A DNA stretch of 64,000 nucleotides. Source: Kitasatospora papulosa. GTDB lineage: Bacteria > Actinomycetota > Actinomycetes > Streptomycetales > Streptomycetaceae. Location: positions 561,244 through 625,243 of the forward strand of contig NZ_JNYQ01000003.1 of the NCBI RefSeq assembly GCF_000717245.1. Direction: 5' to 3'. The translations under genes were made by a program, and so were the position numbers. The notes under the pieces are model-generated. The model saw only the letters and a program-made list of their open reading frames with translations. It did not search any database and was not told where the DNA came from. This document shows, piece after piece, positions 8,708 through 17,018 of this stretch (positions are counted from its first letter, which is position 1; each line of letters begins with the position of its first letter).

Positions 8708-9385
8708 TCAGTCGGACAGCCCCGACCGGGCGAGGTCGAGTGCCCGGCGGATGGTGCGGGTCAAGGTGCCGTCATGCGGGCCGGCCCCCCACGCCCATTG
8801 CTCGACCGCGATGCGGAGCGCGCCGTTGAGGAGTGTCGCCTGCACCCGCGGTTCGAGGTCGTCGGGCCCGTGGCCGGTCCGCTCGGCGATGACCTCGGCG
8901 AAGACCAGCTCCGCGTCGTGGTGTACCTGGAGCCACACGGCGCGCAGTCCGGGCTCGGTACGGGTGAGCCGGACCAGGTCGCGCAAGGCCTCCGCGTCGG
9001 TGTCCGCCGAGGTGCCGGCGAGCGACGACGGCGTCCCCGCGACCGCCTCCGCCAAGGGCCGGTCCCGCGGCCACGACCGCATCAACGCGGTGACGAAGTC
9101 GAGCGCGTGGCTCAGCAGCGGGCGGACGCAGAGTTCCTTCGACGACGTGTAGCGCCACAGGGTCCGCTGCGAGATCCCCACGGCCGCCGCGATGTCGTCG
9201 GCGGTCGTCGCGGCCACCCCACGGTCGGCGAACAGGCGCACGGCCTCACGGGCGATCTCCAGCCGGGTGGCGGCCTTACGGCGTTCGGTCAGCGGAGGAC
9301 GCCCGGGGCGGGGCCCGTCACCGGGCGCGCCCGCGTCGTTGGCCGAGGCAGGTTCTCGCGCCCCTGCGGCCCGCACGGTTCCCAC
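8708..9385 (-). CDS. TetR/AcrR-family transcriptional regulator
   Basis: A 225-residue TetR-type repressor. After a 35-residue Gly/Pro-rich N-terminus come RLEIAREAVRLFADRGVAATTADDIAAAVGISQRTLWRYTSSKELCVRPLL (helices 1-4 with HTH). The C-terminal ligand domain contains LVRLTRTEPGLRAVWLQVHHDAELVFAEVIAERTG and LLNGALRIAVEQWAWG. It is divergent from the SDR gene, with 132 bp between starts, so it probably represses that gene and itself. GTG 9385 gives the full frame; GTG 9376 is equally possible. Confidence 0.88.
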   Translation of the reverse strand: MGTVRAAGAREPASANDAGAPGDGPRPGRPPLTERRKAATRLEIAREAVRLFADRGVAATTADDIAAAVGISQRTLWRYTSSKELCVRPLLSHALDFVTALMRSWPRDRPLAEAVAGTPSSLAGTSADTDAEALRDLVRLTRTEPGLRAVWLQVHHDAELVFAEVIAERTGHGPDDLEPRVQATLLNGALRIAVEQWAWGAGPHDGTLTRTIRRALDLARSGLSD

Positions 9386-9454
9386 GGCTTTCGGCCACCT
9401 TCCTTCCGGCTGCGCCCCATCGTAGTCAACCTTTTCACGTCACTCACCGCCTCT

Positions 9455-9483
9455 TTGGCAGAGCCCGCCATAAAAGGTAGCGT
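9455..9483 (+). promoter_or_regulatory. candidate promoter of the SDR gene
   Basis: TTGGCA at 9455-9460 and TAGCGT at 9478-9483 are separated by 17 bp, a good vegetative-type promoter for the SDR gene starting at 9518. It lies in the TetR-SDR intergenic region. No convincing palindromic operator was identified there. Confidence 0.45.
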
Positions 9484-9517
9484 GCCTGCCCAGCCACCGA
9501 ACACGAAGGAGCATCAC

Positions 9518-10285
9518 GTGAGCGTCAACGCCAGCGGCCCGGGCCGCAGTGTCATCGTCACCGGCGCGGGATCGGGCATAGGCCGGGCGACCGCCCTGCT
9601 GTTCGCCCGGGAGGGGGCGCGCGTACTGATCGCCGACGTCGCCGACGCTGCCGCCCGGTCCGTCGCCGAGGAGGTGGAGCGGGCCGGCGGGACCGCGGTG
9701 ACCGTGATCGGCGACCTCCGGGACCAGGCGGTGGTCGACCGCGTCGCGGAGACCGCGGCCGAGGAGTTCGGCGGGATCGACGTCCTCGTCAACAACGCCG
9801 GAGTCATGGACAGCATGTCGGCGGCGGCCGACACCGGCGACGACGAGTGGGAGCGCGTCATCGGCATCAACCTGACGGCTCCGTTCCGCCTGACGCGGGC
9901 CGTGCTGCCCCACATGCTCGCGGCCGGGAAGGGCGCCGTCGTCTTCACCGCTTCGGAGGCCTCGCTGAGGGGCAGCGCGGCCGGTGCCGCGTACACGGCC
10001 TCCAAGCACGGCATCGCCGGGCTGACCAAGTCGCTGGCCGTCATGTACCGGGACAAGGGCATCCGCTCCAACGCCGTCGCACCCGGCGGGACCGTCACCA
10101 ACATCCGGGTCGACGCCGACCGGGGAGCCCACGGCCCGGCCGCCCTCGCCCCCTACCTGGGCAATGTCGGCTCGCCCGCACAGGCCGAGGAGCAGGCCGC
10201 TGCCATCGTCTTCCTCGCGTCCGACGCGGCGAGCAACATCAACGGGGCGATCCTTCCCGTCGACAACGGCTGGTCCGCCGTCTGA
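9518..10285 (+). CDS. short-chain dehydrogenase/reductase
   Basis: A 255-residue classical SDR. VIVTGAGSGIGRATALLFA is the TGxxxGIG cofactor loop, LVNNAGVMD the NNAG motif, and AYTASKHGIAGLTKSLAV holds the catalytic YxxSK (here YTASK); VFTASEAS supplies the Ser. The C-terminal GAILPVDNGWSAV is typical of FabG-like reductases. An acidic residue after strand 2 (IADVAD) suggests NAD(H) preference. Start GTG 9518 follows AAGGAG. Probably controlled by the divergent TetR. Substrate unknown. A strong hairpin follows at 10340-10380. Confidence 0.92.
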   Translation: MSVNASGPGRSVIVTGAGSGIGRATALLFAREGARVLIADVADAAARSVAEEVERAGGTAVTVIGDLRDQAVVDRVAETAAEEFGGIDVLVNNAGVMDSMSAAADTGDDEWERVIGINLTAPFRLTRAVLPHMLAAGKGAVVFTASEASLRGSAAGAAYTASKHGIAGLTKSLAVMYRDKGIRSNAVAPGGTVTNIRVDADRGAHGPAALAPYLGNVGSPAQAEEQAAAIVFLASDAASNINGAILPVDNGWSAV

Positions 10286-10339
10286 GCGCCCTCGCCGGCC
10301 GCCGTGCGGACCGGCCACGAGCAGGGGGCACGCCCGGAC

Positions 10340-10380
10340 CGGCGGCGTACGGCACCCGCACCGGGTGCCGTACGCCGCCG
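10340..10380. terminator. terminator after the SDR gene
   Basis: Perfect 18-bp arms 10340-10357 and 10363-10380 with a 5-nt loop, 55 bp after the SDR stop and 57 bp before the Lrp gene. Confidence 0.8.
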
Positions 10381-10436
10381 TCGCCCCGGTTACAGTCGGG
10401 CGACCGATCACCGAGCCGTCAGGAGCACAGCCGGAC

Positions 10437-10916
10437 ATGGCGGTGGACGCCCTCGACACCCGCATCCTGCGGCTGCTCATCGAGCAGCCGCGTACCAGCG
10501 TGCGTGAGTACGCGCGCGTCCTCGGCGTGGCCCGTGGCACCCTCCAGGCCCGGCTGGACCGCATGGAGCGGGACGGGGTGATCACGGGGACGGGGCCCGC
10601 CCTCTCCCCCGCGGCCCTCGGCCATCCGGTGCTCGCCTTCGTGCACCTGGAGGTCACCCAGGGGCACCTGGACGAGGTCGGCGACGCGCTCGCGGCCGTA
10701 CCGGAGATCATCGAGGCGTTCTCGACCACCGGCGGCGGCGATCTCCTGACCCGCGTGGTGGCCCGTGACAACGGGCACCTGGAGGATGTGATCCAGCAGC
10801 TGATCCAGCTCCCCGGCGTGGTGCGGACCCGGACCGAGGTGGCGCTGCGCGAGCGTGTCGCGTACCGGGTCCTGCCGCTGGTCGAGGCGGTGGGACGGAC
10901 GGCGGGAACGCCCTGA
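10437..10916 (+). CDS. Lrp/AsnC-family transcriptional regulator
   Basis: A 159-residue protein. DALDTRILRLLIEQPRTSVREYARVLGVARGTLQARLDRMERDGVITG is the N-terminal AsnC-type HTH. The C-terminal half VLAFVHLEVTQGHLDEVGDALAAVPEIIEAFSTTGGGDLLTRVVARDNGHLEDVI is the RAM ligand-binding/oligomerisation domain. These regulators sense amino acids or related metabolites; the ligand here is unknown. ATG 10437 is the first start placing the HTH near the N-terminus. The HAD gene begins 23 bp downstream, so the two are probably one transcription unit. Confidence 0.88.
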   Translation: MAVDALDTRILRLLIEQPRTSVREYARVLGVARGTLQARLDRMERDGVITGTGPALSPAALGHPVLAFVHLEVTQGHLDEVGDALAAVPEIIEAFSTTGGGDLLTRVVARDNGHLEDVIQQLIQLPGVVRTRTEVALRERVAYRVLPLVEAVGRTAGTP

Positions 10917-10939
10917 GCGCCGTCGGGCATGCTGGGGCC

Positions 10940-11629
10940 ATGAACACCCCGCGCCTCCCGGTACCGCCCGTCCTCTTCGATCTCGACGGCACCCTCGTCG
11001 ACAGCGAGCCGAACTACTACGAGGCGGGACGCCGGCTCCTCGCCCGTCACGGCGTGAGGGACTTCAGCTGGGAGGACCACTCCCGGTTCATCGGGATCGG
11101 CACCCGGGAGACCCTCACCGTCCTGCGGGAGGAGTACCGCATCGAGGCGCCGGTGGACGAGCTGCTGGCCGGCAAGAACGCCCTCTACCTGGAGCTCGCC
11201 GGGGCCTCGACCGCCGTCTTCCCGGAGATGCGCGCCCTCGTCGAGCGGCTGCACGGGTGCGGGGTGCCGATGGCGGTGGCGTCGGGGTCGTCCAGGGCCG
11301 CGATCGCGGCCACGCTCGCGGTCACCGGGCTGGACGCGTACCTGCCCCAGTACGTCTCCGCGGAGGAGGTGGCGCACGGCAAGCCGGAACCCGACGTCTT
11401 CCTGGAGGCGGCCCGCCGGCTCGGTGTGGCTCCGGACACATGTGTGGTGCTGGAGGACGCCGTACCGGGCGTGCTGGCGGCCCACGCGGCGGGCATGCGC
11501 TGTGTCGCGATTCCGGAGCCCGAAGCGGGCGCGGACCCGGAGGTGTTCGGGAAGGCGGAGCTGCTGTTCCCGGACGGGCAGGCCGAATTCACCGCCACCG
11601 CGGTGTTCGACTGGCTCTCCACCGGGTGA
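10940..11629 (+). CDS. HAD-superfamily subfamily IA phosphohydrolase
   Basis: A 229-residue HAD-IA hydrolase. Motif I VLFDLDGTLVDSE carries the nucleophile and acid Asp, motif II is AVASGSS, Lys of motif III is in HGKPEP, and VVLEDAVPGVLAAHAAGM is motif IV with the metal-binding acids. The order resembles beta-phosphoglucomutase and small-molecule sugar phosphatases (C1-type cap). The true substrate cannot be assigned. It follows the Lrp gene closely. ATG 10940 is unambiguous. Confidence 0.88.
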   Translation: MNTPRLPVPPVLFDLDGTLVDSEPNYYEAGRRLLARHGVRDFSWEDHSRFIGIGTRETLTVLREEYRIEAPVDELLAGKNALYLELAGASTAVFPEMRALVERLHGCGVPMAVASGSSRAAIAATLAVTGLDAYLPQYVSAEEVAHGKPEPDVFLEAARRLGVAPDTCVVLEDAVPGVLAAHAAGMRCVAIPEPEAGADPEVFGKAELLFPDGQAEFTATAVFDWLSTG

Positions 11630-11720
11630 GAACAGGCCGGTCCGGCACCGCCGTTGGCCGGATCGGGCGCTCCTTGCTCCGGCCGGGCGAACGGCGCTCC
11701 GGGGGACGGATATCCTGATC

Positions 11721-13055
11721 ATGCCGCGCACCCTGACGCTGCCCACCGAGGCGATGAGCCCGACGGGGCCGCCGCCGCGGCAGTCGGAGACGGCCACAAT
11801 TCGAGATTGGTGTGCACAGGTGCTGGTTGCTGGGCGGTACCGGCTGATATCCCCCATCGGCCGTGGCGGTATGGGTGAGGTGTGGCGCGCCACGGACGAA
11901 GTCCTGGGGCGGGCCGTGGCGGTGAAGCTGCTGCTGGGCGACCAGGCCGACGCCTCGTCGACCGCGCGCTTCCGCCTGGAGGCGCAGACGGCCGCGCGTC
12001 TGAGCCACCCCCACCTGGTGGCGGTGTTCGACTTCGGTTCCTGGGAGGACCGCTTCTACCTGGTGATGGAACTGGTCGAGGGCAGGAGCCTCGGGGACCT
12101 GCTGGAGGCCCAGGAGTCGGTCCACCCCGAGCAGGTCGCCCACATCGCGGGCCAGGCCGCCGCCGGTCTGGCCGCGGCGCACCGGCAGGGCATCGTCCAC
12201 CGCGACATCAAGCCCGGCAACCTGATGCTGGACGCCGACGGGTCGGTGAAGATCGGGGACTTCGGCATCGCCCAGTTCGTCGACGATCCCTCGACGGCGC
12301 TGACGACGGCCGGGCACATCGTCGGCACGAGTCTGTACCTGGCCCCCGAGCGGGCTCTCGGCCGCACGGCCGATTCCGCGTCGGACATGTACTCCCTCGG
12401 CTGTGTCATCTACCAACTGCTGGCCGGCCAGCCGCCGTTCCGCTCGGACACGGCCACCGCGACGCTCTACCAGCATGTGGACACCCCTCCGGTGCCCGTC
12501 CGGCAGCGCGGGGTGGACATCTCCCCCGCCTTCGACTCGTATCTGCTCGGCCTGCTGGCCAAGAAGCCGGAGGACCGGCCGAGCGCGCAGCAGGTCTCCG
12601 ACTGGTTCCGCACGGACGCCTGGCGCGGGCGGCCCGAGCCGCTTCCGCATCACGCGGCCGCCGCCCCCCGGCCCGCCGCACCGGCCGCGCGCACGCCGGC
12701 CCCGGCTCCCGGCGCTCCGGCCGGCGGGGGCTCGTCGACGTACCGGCTGCCGCAGGCCACCGGACGCAGACGGGCGGCTCCCGCGCCCCGTGCGTCCAGA
12801 TCCGCGCCCCGGACGGGCACCACGCGCCGGATCAGCACGGGTGAGGCGATCAGGCGCCGCCCTCGCGTGGCGAGCGCCGTGGCCGGCACGGTCGCCTTCC
12901 TGGCGGCCGTCTATCTGGGAACGATCCTCTTCGCACCGGACACCGGAGTCGCCGACACCCCGGATCCCGGTTCCTCCCCCACGGCCGGGCTCGAGTCGCC
13001 CGCGGCCGACCCGGCGGTTGCTCCCGCCGGGGACGGCGACGAAGAGGATGACTGA
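11721..13055 (+). CDS. membrane-anchored Ser/Thr protein kinase (PknB type)
   Basis: A 444-residue Hanks-type kinase. Catalytic features: IGRGGMGEVW glycine loop, VAVKLLL (Lys69), HRDIKPGNLML catalytic loop, KIGDFGIAQF DFG motif, LAPERALG activation segment end and SDMYSLGCVIYQLL. A Pro/Ala-rich linker leads to one membrane helix (VASAVAGTVAFLAAVYLGTILFA) and a short acidic extracytoplasmic tail ending GDGDEEDD. There is no PASTA or other recognisable sensor. The start is uncertain: ATG 11721 or a later codon nearer VLVAGRYRL. It phosphorylates cytoplasmic proteins; targets unknown. Monocistronic, convergent with the aldo/keto reductase. Confidence 0.9.
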   Translation: MPRTLTLPTEAMSPTGPPPRQSETATIRDWCAQVLVAGRYRLISPIGRGGMGEVWRATDEVLGRAVAVKLLLGDQADASSTARFRLEAQTAARLSHPHLVAVFDFGSWEDRFYLVMELVEGRSLGDLLEAQESVHPEQVAHIAGQAAAGLAAAHRQGIVHRDIKPGNLMLDADGSVKIGDFGIAQFVDDPSTALTTAGHIVGTSLYLAPERALGRTADSASDMYSLGCVIYQLLAGQPPFRSDTATATLYQHVDTPPVPVRQRGVDISPAFDSYLLGLLAKKPEDRPSAQQVSDWFRTDAWRGRPEPLPHHAAAAPRPAAPAARTPAPAPGAPAGGGSSTYRLPQATGRRRAAPAPRASRSAPRTGTTRRISTGEAIRRRPRVASAVAGTVAFLAAVYLGTILFAPDTGVADTPDPGSSPTAGLESPAADPAVAPAGDGDEEDD

Positions 13056-13063
13056 GCCCCGGT

Positions 13064-14047
13064 TCACCAGCGGGGATGGACCTCCGCGCGGATCCGGCGG
13101 TCGTAGAGGTCGCGCACCGCGTCGAGGGTGCTCTGCGGAAGAGGCGGGAGCGCGGCGGCCGACGCGTTGGCGCGGGCCTGCTCCACCGAACGCGCACCGG
13201 GGATGACGCTGGTGACGCCCGGCTGCTGGATGATCCAGCGCAGCGCGGTCGCCGCCGGGGTGGCTCCTTCGGGGGCGAGTCCGGCGAACTCGGCGGCGGC
13301 GGCCACGCCGGTCGCGTAGTCGATACCGGAGAACGTCTCACCCTGGTCGAACGCCTCGCCGTGGCGGTTGTACGCGCGGTGGTCCTCGGGAGCGAAGACC
13401 GTGTCCGCGGTGTACCTGCCGGACAGCAGCCCCGAGGCGAGCGGGACCCGCGCGACGATGCCGACCCCCGCTTCGAGGGCGGCCGGGAGCACCTCTTCGA
13501 GCGGCTTGAGGCGGAACGGGTTCAGGATGATCTGGACGCTCGCCACCCCGGGCCTGGCGATGGCGGTGAGTGCCTCGGCGCAGGTCTCGACGCTCACGGC
13601 GTAGGCGGCGACGCGCTGTTCCGCCACGAGCGTGTCGAGGGCGTCGTACACGGCGTCCGAGGAGTAGACGGCCGTGGGCGGGCAGTGCAGCTGGACGAGG
13701 TCGAGGGTGTCGACGCCGAGATTGGCGCGCGAACGGTCGTTCCAGGTACGGAAGTTGTCGAGGACGTAGTTCTCCGGCAGCTGTTCGGCCCGGCGGCCCA
13801 TCTTCGTCGCCACGAAGACGTCCGCGTCGGGCCTGTCCTTCAGGTAGCGGCCGATGAGCTGCTCGCTGCGGCCGTCGCCGTACACGTCGGCGGTGTCGAA
13901 GAAGGTGACGCCCGACTCGACGGCCGCGTCGAGGACGCCGAAGGCGTCGGCCTCCCGCACCTCGCCCCAGTCCCCGCCCAGCTGCCAGGTGCCCTGTCCT
14001 ACGACCGATACGTCACGGCCGGTCCTGCCGAGTGTGCGTTGCTCCAT
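13064..14047 (-). CDS. aldo/keto reductase
   Basis: A 327-residue AKR. RTLGRTGRDVSVVGQGTWQLGGDWG opens the barrel, TFFDTADVYGDGRSEQLIG holds the catalytic Asp and Tyr, VFVATKMGRR the Lys, and VQLHCPP the His. SVIPGARSVEQARANASAA is the NADPH phosphate-binding segment. It would reduce an aldehyde or ketone with NADPH. The stop is only 8 bp from the stop of the convergent kinase. ATG 14047 (MEQRTLG) fits family starts; ATG 14056 is three codons upstream. Confidence 0.88.
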   Translation of the reverse strand: MEQRTLGRTGRDVSVVGQGTWQLGGDWGEVREADAFGVLDAAVESGVTFFDTADVYGDGRSEQLIGRYLKDRPDADVFVATKMGRRAEQLPENYVLDNFRTWNDRSRANLGVDTLDLVQLHCPPTAVYSSDAVYDALDTLVAEQRVAAYAVSVETCAEALTAIARPGVASVQIILNPFRLKPLEEVLPAALEAGVGIVARVPLASGLLSGRYTADTVFAPEDHRAYNRHGEAFDQGETFSGIDYATGVAAAAEFAGLAPEGATPAATALRWIIQQPGVTSVIPGARSVEQARANASAAALPPLPQSTLDAVRDLYDRRIRAEVHPRW

Positions 14048-14071
14048 GCGGATCATGCTACGTCGGCGGGC

Positions 14072-14102
14072 CGGACCGGCGGCGGTGTCCGCCGCCGGTC
14101 CG
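14072..14102. terminator. terminator after the GH16 gene
   Basis: Perfect 14-bp arms 14072-14085 and 14089-14102 with a 3-nt loop, placed just beyond the GH16 stop codon (14111) and upstream of the reductase start. Confidence 0.7.
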
Positions 14103-14110
14103 CTCCGCAG

Positions 14111-15031
14111 TCAGTCGCTCGTGGTCACGCGGACGTAGTCCACGACGAGTTGCTGCGGGAACGCGGTGCTGCCGTCCGGGTCGCCCGGCCAGTAGCCGCC
14201 GACGGCGAGGTTGAGGATGAGGAAGAACGGCTTGTCGAACACCCAGTCGTTCCCGTTGAGGTCCGCCGGGGTCCGCGTCTGGTAGACCGTTCCGTCGACG
14301 GACCAGGTGATGGAGTCGGGGGCCCAGTCCACGGCGAAGGTGTGGAAGTCGTCGGCGAAGGCGGCCCCGCCGGGGAGGGTGTAGCCGGCGCCGATACCGC
14401 CCGAGCCGGAGTAGCCGGGGCCGTGCAGGGTGCCGTGGACGGTGCCCGGTTCGAAGCCGACGTTCTCCATGATGTCGATCTCACCGCTGTTTGGCCAGCC
14501 GACGCTGCCGATGTCGGCGCCGAGCATCCAGAACGCGGGCCAGATGCCCTGCCCGCGCGGGATCTTCATCCTGCTCTCGACGTGCCCGTAGGTCGCGGTG
14601 AACTTGCCCGAGGTGTTGAGACGGGACGACGTGTACTCGCATGTTCCGTACCAGCACTGGTAGTTGCCGGGATTCTCCTTGCGGGCGGTGATGACCAGGT
14701 TGCCCTGGCCGTCGAGGGCGGCGTTGTCGTCGCCGGCCGTGTAGTACTGCCGTTCGTGGTTGTTGACGTTGTCGCCGGTCTCGGTGAGCCACTTGCCGCC
14801 GTCGACGGCGGACCCGGCGGGCCCGTCGAACTCGTCGGCGAAGGCCACGGCCTGCGCCGCTCGGGAGGCCGTGGAGGACGCAGCCGTGTGGGGGTCGGGT
14901 GCGGCCGAGGCTCCGGCGGGGAGTGCGGTCATGGCCAGGGAGCAGCAGAGCAGCGAGAGGGCGCCGTAGAGCGCCCTGCGGCGCATCCGCGAGGGACGGC
15001 GCGCGTCGTGGTGGGGGGAAACCACGGTCAT
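14111..15031 (-). CDS. secreted GH16 endo-beta-glucanase (laminarinase-like)
   Basis: A 306-residue secreted glycoside hydrolase. A Sec signal (MRRRALYGALSLLCC...ALPAGASA) precedes a single GH16 jelly roll from FADEFDGPAGSAVDGGKWLTE to DYVRVTTSD. The catalytic signature GEIDIMENVG (ExDxxE, nucleophile and acid/base Glu) is intact. IWPAFWMLG and DDFHTFAVDWAPDSITW are further family landmarks. Most close actinobacterial members cleave beta-1,3 or mixed beta-1,3/1,4-glucan. There is no carbohydrate-binding module. Start ATG 15031 is uncertain; ATG 14986 would give a more standard signal peptide. A 14-bp palindrome lies upstream at 15096-15109. Confidence 0.9.
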   Translation of the reverse strand: MTVVSPHHDARRPSRMRRRALYGALSLLCCSLAMTALPAGASAAPDPHTAASSTASRAAQAVAFADEFDGPAGSAVDGGKWLTETGDNVNNHERQYYTAGDDNAALDGQGNLVITARKENPGNYQCWYGTCEYTSSRLNTSGKFTATYGHVESRMKIPRGQGIWPAFWMLGADIGSVGWPNSGEIDIMENVGFEPGTVHGTLHGPGYSGSGGIGAGYTLPGGAAFADDFHTFAVDWAPDSITWSVDGTVYQTRTPADLNGNDWVFDKPFFLILNLAVGGYWPGDPDGSTAFPQQLVVDYVRVTTSD

Positions 15032-15095
15032 CACATCATTTCGGGTGGGGGGATGGCGCTTCTGTGGGGGTAGTCGGCTCTCCGGGGAGTCGACG

Positions 15096-15109
15096 GTCAT
15101 GCGCATGAC
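15096..15109. promoter_or_regulatory. 14-bp perfect palindrome upstream of GH16 gene
   Basis: GTCATGCGCATGAC is a perfect palindrome 65 bp upstream of the GH16 start, next to an AT-rich tract (15155-15180) that could contain the promoter. It is a candidate operator; the regulator is unknown. Confidence 0.4.
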
Positions 15110-15496
15110 AGACACGACCGAGAGGTGAACGCTCGGCGCATTCACCCCAGGCGAATCTTTCAATACTTGATTTAAGGCAGCGGTCAGAGGCCCCGTCAAG
15201 GATCTGGTCCGGACCGGGCGGCCGGCGGGTGGAAGTCCTCGCGGCGGGGAACGGACAACCCGTGCCCATCCGTCCCGAAGCGTCTCCTCCCTTCTTCTTC
15301 CTGCCGGCCCAGGCCCTGGCGGACGCCGCGGCGGCCTCCCCCACCGGCTGAGCCGCTTCCCGGCGGCGGGCCCGGGGCACGCCGCCATGCGGCCCGGCGC
15401 CTGCGGCGGCACAGTGGATAAAGGGACTGTGCGGGGATCCCCGGACCCGGTCCGGCGGGCACGCGCCGTCCGTACGCACCGGCGGAAGGACCAGTC

Positions 15497-16051
15497 GTGG
15501 ACAGCGAGAGCACACGGCGTTTCGTGGTGCAGATCCACGACGCCCGGCGCATGCATTTCGACTTCCGGCTCGAGGTGGACGGTGTCCTGAAGTCCTGGGC
15601 GGTACCGCGTGGCCCGTCGGACAACCCCAGCGACAAACGGCTGGCCGTGCCGACGGACGACCATCCTCTGGAGTACCGCGAGTTCGAGGGAGTCATCCCG
15701 CGAAACGAGCAGGGCAGCGGGACCGTGATCGTGTGGGACCAGGGCACCTACCGCCCGACCAGCCACGACCTCGCGGGCGCCCCCGTCCCGTTCGCCGAGT
15801 CCCTGGAGACAGGACACGCGACGTTCTGGCTCGACGGGGCGAAACTGCACGGCGAATTCGCCCTCACCCGTTTCCACATCGACGACGAGGACGGGACGCG
15901 CGGCCCGGAGGCCTGGCTCCTGATCAAGGCGAACGACCGCCAGGCCGTCCACGATCGCCCGGGAACACCCGATCCGTACCATGCCCGCTCGGCCCGCACC
16001 GGCCGCACGCTGCACCAGGTCGCCGTGGCGGAGCGGGAGGGCGCGGGCTGA
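15497..16051 (+). CDS. stand-alone LigD-type DNA 3'-phosphoesterase domain protein
   Basis: A 184-residue protein consisting only of the phosphoesterase domain of bacterial NHEJ ligase D. FVVQIHDARRMHFDFRLEVDGVLKSWAVPRGPS contains the HxxxRxxHxDxR metal and active-site cluster. HPLEYREFEGVIPRNEQGSG and KLHGEFALTRFHI follow in family order. LigD PE domains remove 3'-phosphates and ribonucleosides from DNA ends. No ligase, polymerase or ku gene is nearby. GTG 15497 follows GGAAGGA. About 25 acidic/basic residues follow the domain. Confidence 0.87.
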   Translation: MDSESTRRFVVQIHDARRMHFDFRLEVDGVLKSWAVPRGPSDNPSDKRLAVPTDDHPLEYREFEGVIPRNEQGSGTVIVWDQGTYRPTSHDLAGAPVPFAESLETGHATFWLDGAKLHGEFALTRFHIDDEDGTRGPEAWLLIKANDRQAVHDRPGTPDPYHARSARTGRTLHQVAVAEREGAG

Positions 16052-16056
16052 GGTGC

Positions 16057-16088
16057 GGCCACGCTCCACCGCGCGGTGGAGCGTGGCC
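16057..16088. terminator. 32-bp perfect palindrome, terminator between convergent genes
   Basis: Bases 16057-16072 and 16073-16088 are exact 16-bp inverted complements with no spacer. The element begins 6 bp after the phosphoesterase stop. A second hairpin follows at 16125. Confidence 0.75.
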
Positions 16089-16124
16089 GGCCGGGATCGC
16101 CGTCGGGTCGCCCGTCGTCCGCGC

Positions 16125-16152
16125 GGCCCGGAGGGGCGCTCCCCTCCGGGCC
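16125..16152. terminator. second hairpin, sortase-side terminator
   Basis: Perfect 12-bp arms 16125-16136 and 16141-16152 with a CGCT loop, 33 bp beyond the sortase stop on the minus strand. Confidence 0.7.
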
Positions 16153-16184
16153 GGTGTCAGGGGCGGGCCCCGACGGCTCCGCCC

Positions 16185-16880
16185 TCAGGACTCCTTGACG
16201 GAGGCCAGATGGGCGAACACCACCACGTTGTCCTCGTAGTCCTTCTTCTTCTTGTCGTAGAGACCGCCACAGGTGATCAGCCGTAGCTGGGCGGTGCCCT
16301 TGTCGGCGTACACGCGGTCGTCCGGGAAGTCCGCCTTGCTGAACGTCTCGACGGAGTCGACCTGGAAGGTGGCGACGACGCCGTCGTCACGGGTGATGTC
16401 CACCGTGTTGCCCGCCTTGAGGGTGCTGAGCAGCAGGAACACGGCGGGCCCCGTCTTGGTGTCCACGTGGCCCGCCACCACCGAGGTTCCGCGCTCTCCG
16501 GGCGTGGCACCGTTCTTGAACCAGCCGGCCAGGTTCGCGTCGTCCGCCGGCGGCGCGTCCAGCCGGCCGGAAGGACCGATCGCCAGCGGCGTGAAGGGAG
16601 CGTCGACCCCGATCGACTTGATCGAGATCCGCTTCGGGTAGGACGGGGGCAGTGCGGGCGGAGCGGCGGACGCGGAGGCCGACGGGGTGGGCGCGGCAGG
16701 AGCGGACGCCGCGGGGAGGGACACCACGGAGGGGGCGGGCGGGACGCCGGCCGACGCGTCGAAGGAGTTGTAGACGAGGAGGAAGCCCAGCCCCACCGCA
16801 ACGACGGGCCACAGCAGGGAACGGCCGATGGCCGGGGAGGCGGAGTCTGTTTCGGACGGCTGCGGGGCGGCCATGCTCAT
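16185..16880 (-). CDS. class F sortase-like transpeptidase
   Basis: A 231-residue class F-type sortase. Residues about 21-40 form a membrane anchor (SLLWPVVAVGLGFLLVYNSF), followed by a Pro/Ala/Ser linker and the beta-barrel from RISIKSIGVDAPF. The catalytic His is in VVAGHVDTKTG (His138) and the Cys in LRLITCGG (Cys204). After Cys204 the sequence LYDKKKKDYEDNVVVFAHLASVKES has no Arg, so the usual catalytic Arg is not where expected. ATG 16880 follows AAAGG. It sits directly downstream of the repeat protein gene on the same strand, suggesting an enzyme-substrate pair (inference). Confidence 0.85.
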   Translation of the reverse strand: MSMAAPQPSETDSASPAIGRSLLWPVVAVGLGFLLVYNSFDASAGVPPAPSVVSLPAASAPAAPTPSASASAAPPALPPSYPKRISIKSIGVDAPFTPLAIGPSGRLDAPPADDANLAGWFKNGATPGERGTSVVAGHVDTKTGPAVFLLLSTLKAGNTVDITRDDGVVATFQVDSVETFSKADFPDDRVYADKGTAQLRLITCGGLYDKKKKDYEDNVVVFAHLASVKES

Positions 16881-17018
16881 GCTGCCTTTCGTGTGCGGAG
16901 GCGGGTGCCGGAGGGCCGGAGCCGCACGGAGCGGGTGCTGTGCGGGAAACCGGCGCGGCCACCGCCCGGGGAAGGACGGCGGCCACGACACGATTCGTTC
17001 AGCGGTGCGGGACGCCGG

